Assembly: GCF_039655745.1 (NCBI RefSeq)
Contig: NZ_JBBYXI010000001.1
Span: forward strand, 310,001-374,000
Length of the DNA stretch: 64,000 nucleotides
From: Hohaiivirga grylli
GTDB taxonomy: Bacteria; Pseudomonadota; Alphaproteobacteria; Rhizobiales; Beijerinckiaceae
Direction: 5' to 3'
Position numbers and translations under genes: made by a program. The stretch's first letter is position 1, and each line of letters begins with the position of its first letter. Below are positions 51,286 through 59,931 of the stretch, in pieces. The notes below the pieces were generated by a model. It had not been told where the DNA came from. It searched no databases and saw nothing but the letters and a program-made list of their open reading frames with translations.

Positions 51286-51358
51286 TCACACTCCAGTTAA
51301 ACACTAAATACCGAAAAGGGTAATGTGCCATATCCGGAGGCTGTTTTAAACGTGACAA

Positions 51359-51390
51359 ATTCCCCTTCACTGGGAGGTATGAAGGGGAAT
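51359..51390 (-). terminator. Probable terminator after the AtoE-like gene
   Basis: ATTCCCCTTCA (51359-51369) and TGAAGGGGAAT (51380-51390) are perfectly complementary over 11 bases; on the minus strand only TTTGTC follows. It lies 27 bases after the transporter stop and upstream of the LysR gene. Confidence 0.6.
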
Positions 51391-51417
51391 CTCTTGTATC
51401 TGTCCTAAAGGCTGGGG

Positions 51418-52827
51418 TTAGGCCGGGAGGAACAGGATGACAAAGCCAAACAGTATCCCACCTATCAGCATGATCGCCGTAGAATAACCCATGATGTCCT
51501 TGGCTTTCAGACCAGTGAATCCAAGTAGCGCCAGAGCCCAGAATGGCTGACACATATTGGTCCATGAGTTACCGTAGGCAACCGCCATGATGGATTTCAG
51601 CATATCCACGCCCATCAGTCTGGTTGATTCAACAGCAATGGGACCCTGCACTGCCCATTGCCCGCCGCCGGATGGCACAAACATATTGACAATGGAGGCA
51701 CTGAGGAAGGTGTACAGATGGAAGGTAAAGTTTGAGCTTATTGCAACCATACCTTCTGCCAGAATGGAGACCATGCCGGAGTACTTGATGATGCCCATGA
51801 TCCCCGCATAAAGCGGAAACTGGAAGATAATGCCGGCAGCACTTGAGGTCGATTTGGTGAAGGCAGCTACGTAGTTGGCAACTGTTCCCTGCAGCAGAAG
51901 ACCACTGAACAGAAAGATGGCGTTCAGCATATTCAAGTCAAGTGCAGAGAAGCCCTTTTGGGTAAAGGCGTAGACAACATAAACCAGGCCCATACAGCCC
52001 AGATAACCACAGACAATCCGGCTGTTGTTGAGACGGTCACCGACAGTTGCATAAGCTGTCTGATGTGCGGATTTTACTTCCGGTACATCGGATTCAAGAA
52101 CCTTCAGAGCATAATCCGGAACCTGATTCGTATTTCTGCCTTTTGGATGAAGGAAGTATACGAACAATGGCAGGATGATTGTAAAGCCGGCAACCAGTGT
52201 CAGGTTCATTGGGTTGAAGATATATTGGCTGAGAGAGATAATACCGATCTCTGACTCAAGAAAATGACCTGGTGTTGCGATGGTCAAACCAACAGAGTTG
52301 GAGAAACCAGTACACCATGTCATCTGCCCGATGTAGGCACAGGCCACCAGCAACCCATACTCAAATGGAATGTTACGTCTGCGGAAATCAGCCGCAATAC
52401 TGCGTGCCAGTAGAGCACCTCCAACAAGGCTCAGGCCAAAGTGCATGTAGGACAGCAGGATTGTGACTGTTGCCACAAGTACTGCAGCCTGAGGGCCAGT
52501 TTTAGCAATAGCTGCAATTCGACGTATTCCGCGCTGGGCAAGTGGTGCATCAGCAACCACGGCCCCGGTGATAATCGCAACTGACATCTGCATCGAGAAT
52601 GTCAGCAGCTCCCACAAGCCGCTGTACCAGCCGGTTAGTACGCCCATGGGCGTACTGTCTGTCAGGATCAATGCCAGAATGAAGGCTATTAACGTCAGTG
52701 CAATCGCAAAGATTGTTGGATCTGGCATATACTTCTGGGAGACGCGGGTGAATGCTTCACCCATGCGGATCAGAAAGTTTTCCTTCTGATTGGCCGCTTC
52801 TCCCGTATTGGGTTTGGAGTTCGCCAT
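51418..52827 (-). CDS. Short-chain fatty acid transporter, AtoE family
   Basis: 469 residues and about 11-12 membrane helices. Family features: TRVSQKYMPDPTIFAIALTL near the start, MTWCTGFSNSVGLTIATPGH, and FVPSGGGQWAVQGP, the hallmark of AtoE/TIGR00366 proteins. E. coli AtoE imports short-chain fatty acids such as acetoacetate and butyrate. Here the neighbours are an aminopeptidase and a LysR regulator instead of ato catabolic genes, so the true substrate may differ. GGGGAGGAAC precedes the ATG. Confidence 0.88.
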   Translation of the reverse strand: MANSKPNTGEAANQKENFLIRMGEAFTRVSQKYMPDPTIFAIALTLIAFILALILTDSTPMGVLTGWYSGLWELLTFSMQMSVAIITGAVVADAPLAQRGIRRIAAIAKTGPQAAVLVATVTILLSYMHFGLSLVGGALLARSIAADFRRRNIPFEYGLLVACAYIGQMTWCTGFSNSVGLTIATPGHFLESEIGIISLSQYIFNPMNLTLVAGFTIILPLFVYFLHPKGRNTNQVPDYALKVLESDVPEVKSAHQTAYATVGDRLNNSRIVCGYLGCMGLVYVVYAFTQKGFSALDLNMLNAIFLFSGLLLQGTVANYVAAFTKSTSSAAGIIFQFPLYAGIMGIIKYSGMVSILAEGMVAISSNFTFHLYTFLSASIVNMFVPSGGGQWAVQGPIAVESTRLMGVDMLKSIMAVAYGNSWTNMCQPFWALALLGFTGLKAKDIMGYSTAIMLIGGILFGFVILFLPA

Positions 52828-52847
52828 AACTTGTTCCTCCCCTTTGC

Positions 52848-53972
52848 CTAGTGGGCAAGGAAGTCGAGGTTGATTGTCTCATTTTCTTCTTCGACAATGC
52901 CTTTGATGATGGAGACCATGTCGACCATATCGTTGATATTGAGCATCTCGACAGGAGAGTGCGAATAACGACGCGGTATGGTGAAGGAGGCTTCCGGAAT
53001 ACCATCGCCTGCATAAGCGTAAACGGAGGCATCAGTCGTGGAAAGAAAACCAACAAGTGTCAGCCACTGAACGGGCAGCATCTGTGCCGCAGATTGTTTT
53101 TCAATTGCCTTGCGAATGGCAGGATGGACGCTGCTGAAAATGCCGTATTGGTGGGCACTGTCACAACCATCAGCCAGTAGAACTGCCGGGCCTTTGCCAA
53201 GAGCAATTGGCAGAAGAGACTTATTGGGCTGGTCAGGTGTATCGCCCGATGGCACAGTATCAATAGCAAGGACGTAATCGGGCTTTACTTTGTGACCCAT
53301 AGGGCCTGCACCAACCATGCCGACTTCTTCGCGGCATGTTGCTCCGACAACTAATGTGCCGGCAAAGTCACCGGATGCGCATTGTCTCAGAACTTCGCAG
53401 ATAACACTGCAACCTGCACGATTATCTATTGCGCGGCCTGCAATATAATCGCCGTTACCCATTTCAGTAACAGTATCGGCAAAGACGGCACGATCACCGA
53501 CACGGATGCCGAGAGCGGCAACTTCTTCCGCAGAAGAGCAGGCAACATCTATGTAAAGTTCCCGGGCGGGACGAACGGTACGTGCTTCCTCTGCTGTCAG
53601 AAGATGTCCGGGTTTTGCGCCGATAACACCCGGTATTTTCTTGGATGAAATCCAGACCTTGCGGCCAACCAGAAGATTATCCGGAACACCGCCGATTTTA
53701 TCAAAGCCGATAAAGCCGTTTTCTCCGATATATTTAACGGCAAGGCCAATTTCATCAGAGTGTGCGGCAACAAGAATAGTAGGGCCGGGGCGATTGCCTT
53801 TTTTGACAGCAGTCAGGTTACCCAGTGTGGTTACCTCAATACTATCGGCATAGGGTTTTAGTTTCTCAATCATAGCCCGAACAACATCCTGTTCGGCACC
53901 GCTGACCCCAATAATTGAAGTCAATTCTTTTAGTGTAGTTTTTAAGGATTGTTTGACGTCATTGCGGTCCAT
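52848..53972 (-). CDS. M42-family metallo-aminopeptidase
   Basis: 374 residues. All five metal ligands of the family are present: His71 (AAHSDEIG), Asp183 (GRAIDNRAG), Glu216 (CREEVGMVG), Asp238 (AIDTVPSGD) and His338 (RYSHSPVEM), with Glu215 as general base. M42 enzymes (FrvX, YsdC, PepA) are cytoplasmic dodecameric peptidases that trim short peptides. It is 20 bases upstream of the AtoE-like transporter gene, so both are in one operon; peptide use coupled to uptake of an organic acid is possible but unproven. Confidence 0.92.
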   Translation of the reverse strand: MDRNDVKQSLKTTLKELTSIIGVSGAEQDVVRAMIEKLKPYADSIEVTTLGNLTAVKKGNRPGPTILVAAHSDEIGLAVKYIGENGFIGFDKIGGVPDNLLVGRKVWISSKKIPGVIGAKPGHLLTAEEARTVRPARELYIDVACSSAEEVAALGIRVGDRAVFADTVTEMGNGDYIAGRAIDNRAGCSVICEVLRQCASGDFAGTLVVGATCREEVGMVGAGPMGHKVKPDYVLAIDTVPSGDTPDQPNKSLLPIALGKGPAVLLADGCDSAHQYGIFSSVHPAIRKAIEKQSAAQMLPVQWLTLVGFLSTTDASVYAYAGDGIPEASFTIPRRYSHSPVEMLNINDMVDMVSIIKGIVEEENETINLDFLAH

Positions 53973-53998
53973 AGTAATACTCTCCTTTACACTTTTAG

Positions 53999-54010
53999 CC
54001 GGATATCCGG
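53999..54010. promoter_or_regulatory. CCGGATATCCGG palindrome upstream of the M42 operon
   Basis: A perfect 12-base palindrome lies 26 bases before the M42 start codon. It may be an operator or form a small hairpin near the ribosome-binding site. The rest of the 53973-54243 gap is A+T-rich, with no gene visible. Confidence 0.3.
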
Positions 54011-54243
54011 AGGCTTGTTTCTCTGAATCTTTTGAAAAACGAGCGCTGTTAAAATGTACGGAGAGCCCAAAAATTTTAAAAATACTTATTTTTCATGAGC
54101 TATATTCCAATATTGATATGTAGAAAAATGCTGATTAATAGAATTTTGTAAACATTAATGAATTTGCGCTATTATGATTTCTGTCAAATACTGAATGCGC
54201 TGATATTTTATTATCCGGCAAGCTAAATAAAGAGACTTTGAAC

Positions 54244-54861
54244 ATGCAGCAATCTCCCAACACGGTCGTTTTTGATGTTGGTAATGTCCTGTTCCGTTGG
54301 AAGCCGGAAGAGTTCTATCTGGATATTCTTAAGGACGAGACCAGACTCCGCTGGTATATGGAACATGTACATACTCCAGAGTGGAACCGTGATCTGGATT
54401 TGGGAGTTGCCTGGGATAAAACGTTTGATGCAAGGGTTGCAGAGTTTCCCGAATGGGAGGAGCCGTTACGCGCTTATCAAACCCGTTGGTTCGATACGAT
54501 GCGTGATATAATTGAACCTAACATCACCCTCTTGAAGCAGCTGAAATCAAAAGATATTCCGGTCTATGCAATCACTAATTTCCATGACTGGACATTCCGG
54601 ACAACCCAGAAACAACATTATGATTTTCTGAATCTGTTTGATGGTGAAATCGTTTCAGGTGAAGAAAATCTGGTTAAGCCTGATCCAGCCATATTTGAAT
54701 TATTCTTCAGTCGTTTTTCCCTGAAACCTGAAGACTGTATATTCATTGATGATAATGCAGATAACATTGCAACTGCCCGGAATTTAGGGATGCACGTTGT
54801 GCATTTTATTGAGCCTATGGACGTTGCTGCTGAGCTTGGAAAGCTTGGTTTAAATATCTGA
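54244..54861 (+). CDS. HAD-family phosphatase (YihX-like)
   Basis: 205 residues from the ATG at 54244 (a TTG at 54238 sits too close to the AAAGAGA ribosome-binding site). HAD motifs: FDVGNVLF (DxG variant of DxD, nucleophile Asp), ITNFHD (motif II), Lys in NLVKPDPAIF (motif III) and FIDDNADNI (motif IV). The DVGNV form is typical of YihX/epoxide-hydrolase-N-like phosphatases, which act on sugar phosphates such as glucose-1-phosphate. Substrate not established. Confidence 0.9.
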   Translation: MQQSPNTVVFDVGNVLFRWKPEEFYLDILKDETRLRWYMEHVHTPEWNRDLDLGVAWDKTFDARVAEFPEWEEPLRAYQTRWFDTMRDIIEPNITLLKQLKSKDIPVYAITNFHDWTFRTTQKQHYDFLNLFDGEIVSGEENLVKPDPAIFELFFSRFSLKPEDCIFIDDNADNIATARNLGMHVVHFIEPMDVAAELGKLGLNI

Positions 54862-54974
54862 TGGTCGTGACGGGAGAACTGCTTTTAAACATGGAAATCC
54901 CACGTCTGAGTTGTATTGCGTGGTGTTGAAGCTTTACCCATTCCGCTTGCTGCGATTTCACTCAGATTGGTTAC

Positions 54975-55853
54975 ATGACAACGCCATCTCAAAACACACT
55001 GCAAAATAAATATCCTTGGGGACCTTATCGCGCGTTGGCCACGAAAGAAGCTGCTTTGGCTCAGCGTGCTGAAAGCTATGGCGGGTGGCGGCTATTTGCT
55101 TATGAGTTCATTCGGTTTGGCATCAAACAGGGGTGGGCCTGTCTGTTTGGTGGTCTGATGGTTGCGCTACTGATTGGTACCTACCTCTGGTATCCCAAAG
55201 ATGCAGCTTTGGCCCGATATGATTTCCTGGTCATTGCATCGGTCGCTATTCAGATATTCCTGCTCGCTTTCAAAATGGAAACGTGGGAAGAGGCAAAGGT
55301 TATCCTGCTGTTCCATATTGTGGGTACAGTGATGGAGATATTTAAAACCCATGTCGGTTCCTGGCATTACCCGGAGCCCAGCATTCTTCGTATTGGCGGT
55401 GTTCCGTTATTTACAGGGTTTATGTACGCGAGTGTGGGGTCATATATTGCGCGTGTCTGGCGTCTTTTTGATTTTCGGTTTTCGCACCATCCTTCTTTCC
55501 CCGTGACAATTGCAATTTCCTTTGTCATTTATGCGAACTTTTTCACGCACCATTATTTTTACGACCTGCGCTGGATCATCATGATTGCACTGGTCGTGAT
55601 ATTTGGCCGAACTCGCATATATTTCCGTGTCTGGAAGCAGCATCGCTGGATGCCATTATTGCTGGGTTTCCTGCTTGTAGCGGTCTTTATCTGGTTTGCC
55701 GAGAATATTGGTACATTTACCAATGCATGGCTCTACCCAAGCCAGGTTAAAGGCTGGAGTATGGTCTCGATCAATAAGCTTGGCTCATGGTTCATGCTTG
55801 TGATCATCAGCTATGTCATGGTTTCAATCTTGAATAAGCCCGAAGAGATATAA
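54975..55853 (+). CDS. DUF817-family integral membrane protein
   Basis: 292 residues with seven or eight predicted membrane helices. Recognisable family blocks: FAYEFIRFGIKQGWACLFGG, TWEEAKVILLFHIVGTVMEIFKTHVGSWHYPEPS and WLYPSQVKGWSMVSINKLGSWFML. Conserved Glu, Lys, His and Trp inside or near helices suggest an enzymatic or transport function, but none is known. It follows the HAD gene by 113 bases on the same strand. Confidence 0.87.
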   Translation: MTTPSQNTLQNKYPWGPYRALATKEAALAQRAESYGGWRLFAYEFIRFGIKQGWACLFGGLMVALLIGTYLWYPKDAALARYDFLVIASVAIQIFLLAFKMETWEEAKVILLFHIVGTVMEIFKTHVGSWHYPEPSILRIGGVPLFTGFMYASVGSYIARVWRLFDFRFSHHPSFPVTIAISFVIYANFFTHHYFYDLRWIIMIALVVIFGRTRIYFRVWKQHRWMPLLLGFLLVAVFIWFAENIGTFTNAWLYPSQVKGWSMVSINKLGSWFMLVIISYVMVSILNKPEEI

Positions 55854-55889
55854 GTAAGCCTAGTTTTGATTTTTATGACCTTGCTCCAC

Positions 55890-58800
55890 CTACCAGCGGA
55901 TGGTCATACCGAGACGTTCATCCCAGGCCTCACGGCCCTTCTTCTCGAAGGAGCGGTTGTAAGAGGCTGTGGCGAACAGTGTTGTTGTGTCACTGATCTG
56001 GCCGGAGATACCAGCCCCGATCTCACCCCATGTGCCGCCAAGACGGGTCTGGAACGGAAGCGGGTCATAGCCATAAACATCCGTGACATTCATCTTGGTC
56101 TTGCCCATGAACTCATGCCAGATGTTGCCTCTGAGCCATGCCTTGATCAGACGTGGTGGCTTGTTCTCTTCCGCTGCATTCCATGTCTTGGTGACACGAA
56201 CACCAATGCGGCCACGAAGTGATTCAGCATCATTGAAGTAGAAGCGGCCATAGGCATCATTGGTATTGTCGAATGACAGGTGCTGATAGATGATCTGCGC
56301 CTGTGGCTCAATGGTATAGCCATTATCAAGCTTGAACTCATAGCCGGCTTCGAGAGATGCCATGAAGCCAAAGCCATCAGCATCAATCTTCTGGCCCTGA
56401 ACAGACTTGGCGTCCCCTGTGTACCATGTGCCCTGAACGACGGTATCAGTGTACCAGCCCTTCGGAGACATATGTGTCCAGTATGCGCCGAGTGAATAGG
56501 CATCCATATCAATACGACCGGCATGGCCGTAATAAGCCCCCTTCACACGGCTGTCGATGTTACCATAGGCGACATAGATACCGGCCTTATCGACGGTTCC
56601 ATCCTTCAGCTCACGTCCGTAGACATCAAGACCAGCCTGAATGCCACCGAATGTGTAGTTATAGTTTGAGCCGTTCTTTAAGAACTGTCCCTTGTTGTTA
56701 TGGAAGCCGCGATCACCGAAGACGCGGGCCCATGCACCTGAGAACCATTTCTCACGTTCAGGGTTGCCATTATTCATTGTCTGGACAAGTTGGCGCTTGC
56801 CCTGTCTGTCCGTCACATAAGACTGCCTGATAACCGGTTCCATCGAAATAGGGAAATGATCGCCAACGCGTTCGTGCAGGGTACCAAGGACAGCATAGCC
56901 ATACTCAAGTGCAACCGGCTGCACCGCATTCATCAAAGGAACTTCAACGCGATAATTATAGACCGGCTTTGCAATATCGCCACCTGTTCCTGGTGTTGAT
57001 GTGCCACCGTTATTACCGGCTCCTTCCTCACCCGGTGTCGGGTCAGGATCGGTCGGTGGTGTGGGGATCAGTTCATTGCGCAGATACCAGTTTTCATCAC
57101 TGGTGCTGCCACCACGATACAGGCTGTACTCATAGGCACCGGCTGCAACGCGCGAGCCGAGCATGAAAGCATCACTTGTGGTTGTTGCAGCACCTGTCGC
57201 CTCAACAACAAGGATACCATCTGCAGCTGTCGCGACACCCGGCCCACCAATATTGTTGATGTGCAGGAGCGAGTTACCGGAAGCAGAACCTGTCACAACC
57301 AGACGGTCGGAAGCAGAGCTATCCGCACCGAGATAAGTGTTCAGGCGAATATTCCCGTCCGTTCCGACATAGTCACCAACAGTCAGGAAAGCACCCGGTG
57401 CGCCGGTATCGGTATTCGTATAGATCCAGCCTGCATTGGTAATGCTGACAAGCGTCTGGTCATGACCGGCAAGATCAAGAGTACCTGTCGCATGAATATC
57501 CGTGTGTGAATTCGGACTGAAGGCATTTACAGCCCCGGCACGCAGCGTTCCGGCGTAGATTGTTGTATCACCCGTATAATCGTTTTCAGCCGTCAGAACC
57601 GTAGTGCCGGCGTAGACATCAACAACACCGGGGCCTGTCATCAGCGGGGCGAAATCGTAATTATTGCCCGTATGATTGAAGACGATCCGGCCATCACCAT
57701 TACCAAAGACAATGCTTGCGGCTGTTGTCGAGCCCGGAGTTACAGCAGCCTCTCCTGCTGCCGCACCGATATTGATGATACCGGTAGAGCCTGCCTCCAT
57801 GGCAACATCGATTGCCCCGGTTGTAACGTCTATCACGCCACCATCCGCCAGTGTCAGTTCACCATAACCTTCAAGACCAATAACAGTCATTGCTGTACTG
57901 CTCAGAAGAGAACCTGCTCCAGTAATGGTCACAATGCCAGAAGCCTCTGCCACGCCGCCCAGATATACGTAACTGCCGTTTGTGATCTGGCCTCCATCAG
58001 AGATCATGACATTGGCATCTCCATACAGGCCGATTGCCATTATGCCAGAATTGTTCCACCAGGAACCGGATCCTGTAACTTCAATGGTAGCTGTTGTGTT
58101 ATTGTTGCTGGCCATCATAGCTAAGTTACTGCTGACATATCCTCCGGATTTAATATAGAGCTCTCCTTGTCCATTTGTAGCAACAGCAAGGGTTTCATTA
58201 TTTGTAAAGGCAGAACCTGTGCCTTCAACGGTAACTTTACCCTTGCTGGTTGCTTCACCGCCTATGACTGAAGAGGCTGCGCTAACTAAACCGCCGTTTG
58301 TTATAGTAACCTCTGCATTTCCGGCTTGAGCAATATAGAAAGTATATGCGGTAACATTCAGCTCAGAGCCGGCGTCTGCCACATTGATGATACCTGTGCT
58401 ACCAGCTAAATAGCCGGCAACCCCTATCAGGGTTGTGACCTTGCCCTGATTGCTGATGTTAAGCGTACCGTGACCGGCATTGCCGATGAGCATGGAAAAG
58501 TCTTCTGTCAGGCTGGAGCCGTTGTTTTTTACATTCACGACACCAACGCCGCCCTCCAGAGCACCGACGACCGTTCCCTGCTCAGACGTAACTATTGCCT
58601 GACCAGAAATATCCAGAGTGCCTTTACCGGCCATCCCGACAATCAGATTCTGTGTTGTTGAGTTTGGTGCATTCAGAACATTTAATTTAGTATCTGGCCC
58701 CTCAACTAGAACGTTGGCCTGTGAACCGGCATTCTGCCCGATAACCATGCCGGCCGTCTGGTAGATTGCTCCCGACTCCACTTGCAGACTGGCATTTGAG

Positions 58801-59330
58801 CTGGATACACCAACCACTGTGTAATCGACGGTGTTATCCCATAATGTATTATTACCGGTGACACGCACTGTGCCACTACTGCCTGCTTCAACGCCAATCA
58901 GTGTTTTCTGGGCAACAGTAACCGTGGTATTATTTACGACAGTTGACAGATACCCGCTCCCTGCAAGTCCAACGGTAAGATTATTGGTCTGCATACCCGT
59001 AGACGCTGAAAGTGTCAGAACACCAACACCGGTTGCCGTCACACCAAGATTGATCTCCCCGGCTCTCACCCCATAACTGGTACCGGGATTGGCCACTCCG
59101 CCCAAAGAGTTCACGCCGATATTGAGAATATCCGTATCTGACGGGATAGAGGTTGCATCAAGAAGCGACTGCCCCCCATCAACATTAATGACTGTCTGTG
59201 CCTGCGCATTGTAGAATACGAATGGTACTGCCATCCCGAGCATAGCAGCCAGTACAAAGCTGACCGAGTGTGAGCGAATAAGAGATACGGGCACATCAGT
59301 CTCCGTTGCCATCAATCTGTTTTTCTTCAT
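55890..59330 (-). CDS. Autotransporter (type Va secretion), first copy
   Basis: 1146 residues. A long signal sequence (1-45, ending AQAQ) precedes a passenger (about 46-850) of beta-helix type built from T5SS/PEP-CTERM-type repeats (units such as GSTGIINVADAGSELNV) and then an autotransporter-associated strand (VDVYAGTTVLTAENDYTGDTTIYAGTLRAG). A Pro/Gly-rich linker (TPPTDPDPTPGEEGAGN) leads to a C-terminal beta-barrel of about 285 residues ending TIRW. The barrel inserts in the outer membrane and the passenger is exposed or released. The barrel is nearly identical to that of the next gene. No protease or known toxin domain is seen, so adhesion is a fair guess. Confidence 0.92.
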   Translation of the reverse strand: MKKNRLMATETDVPVSLIRSHSVSFVLAAMLGMAVPFVFYNAQAQTVINVDGGQSLLDATSIPSDTDILNIGVNSLGGVANPGTSYGVRAGEINLGVTATGVGVLTLSASTGMQTNNLTVGLAGSGYLSTVVNNTTVTVAQKTLIGVEAGSSGTVRVTGNNTLWDNTVDYTVVGVSSSNASLQVESGAIYQTAGMVIGQNAGSQANVLVEGPDTKLNVLNAPNSTTQNLIVGMAGKGTLDISGQAIVTSEQGTVVGALEGGVGVVNVKNNGSSLTEDFSMLIGNAGHGTLNISNQGKVTTLIGVAGYLAGSTGIINVADAGSELNVTAYTFYIAQAGNAEVTITNGGLVSAASSVIGGEATSKGKVTVEGTGSAFTNNETLAVATNGQGELYIKSGGYVSSNLAMMASNNNTTATIEVTGSGSWWNNSGIMAIGLYGDANVMISDGGQITNGSYVYLGGVAEASGIVTITGAGSLLSSTAMTVIGLEGYGELTLADGGVIDVTTGAIDVAMEAGSTGIINIGAAAGEAAVTPGSTTAASIVFGNGDGRIVFNHTGNNYDFAPLMTGPGVVDVYAGTTVLTAENDYTGDTTIYAGTLRAGAVNAFSPNSHTDIHATGTLDLAGHDQTLVSITNAGWIYTNTDTGAPGAFLTVGDYVGTDGNIRLNTYLGADSSASDRLVVTGSASGNSLLHINNIGGPGVATAADGILVVEATGAATTTSDAFMLGSRVAAGAYEYSLYRGGSTSDENWYLRNELIPTPPTDPDPTPGEEGAGNNGGTSTPGTGGDIAKPVYNYRVEVPLMNAVQPVALEYGYAVLGTLHERVGDHFPISMEPVIRQSYVTDRQGKRQLVQTMNNGNPEREKWFSGAWARVFGDRGFHNNKGQFLKNGSNYNYTFGGIQAGLDVYGRELKDGTVDKAGIYVAYGNIDSRVKGAYYGHAGRIDMDAYSLGAYWTHMSPKGWYTDTVVQGTWYTGDAKSVQGQKIDADGFGFMASLEAGYEFKLDNGYTIEPQAQIIYQHLSFDNTNDAYGRFYFNDAESLRGRIGVRVTKTWNAAEENKPPRLIKAWLRGNIWHEFMGKTKMNVTDVYGYDPLPFQTRLGGTWGEIGAGISGQISDTTTLFATASYNRSFEKKGREAWDERLGMTIRW

Positions 59331-59931
59331 TCTTCTGCCTTTATTCCTTTTTTTTGGCTTTAATTGCCAGCACCCTCTTTATGCCTGTGATGGCCCCATC
59401 GTTGAACTTCTTTCAAATTTAAACGTCGGACGTCGGGTAGGCACAGCTAGATCGCTCAGGAACAAGCCCCATACATATGACGACCCCTGAGAACCGCCAT
59501 AACTCGACAAAACCCTTGAAAACATTATAAATTTGAAATTTTCATCGTATAAACAATTCCAACATATGTCGCAAACACATTTTAATATATTTTCCTATTA
59601 AATGAATTTATTTCTTTATCAAAAAAATAAAAAAGTTTAAAATTTCAACAAATCAAAACGTATTCACAGCAGAGATTATAGTCTCTTAGTTTTGTAGTCT
59701 TGCCAGAAATAGCTTTAGCTTGTGGGAGCTTATTATTTATATATTAAAATATATTCTGTTCATTTTAAGGCGTTCTAATTATTTTAAATAATAAATTTAT
59801 AGAAAACATTACTTTTAAATATAAAAATTTATAATCGATTGCGGTGAAAATACTTGAAAATTATATCCGGTTTTACAAAAATAGCCCGGAATTTTCATTC
59901 CGGGCCGTACCAAATCAAATTGTCAGGGTAC
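59331..59931. other. Intergenic region between the two autotransporters
   Basis: No gene is visible. It is strongly A+T-rich from about 59520 to 59880. It contains the terminator of the second autotransporter (59876-59905) and, nearer the first autotransporter, its leader with an eight-T run (59348-59355, A8 on the coding strand) just upstream of the start. The promoter was not located. Confidence 0.7.
59876..59905 (-). terminator. Rho-independent terminator of the second autotransporter
   Basis: GCCCGGAA (59884-59891) and TTCCGGGC (59898-59905) form an eight-base stem with a TTTTCA loop; on the minus strand ATTTTTGT follows. It lies 26 bases after the stop of the gene. Confidence 0.85.
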
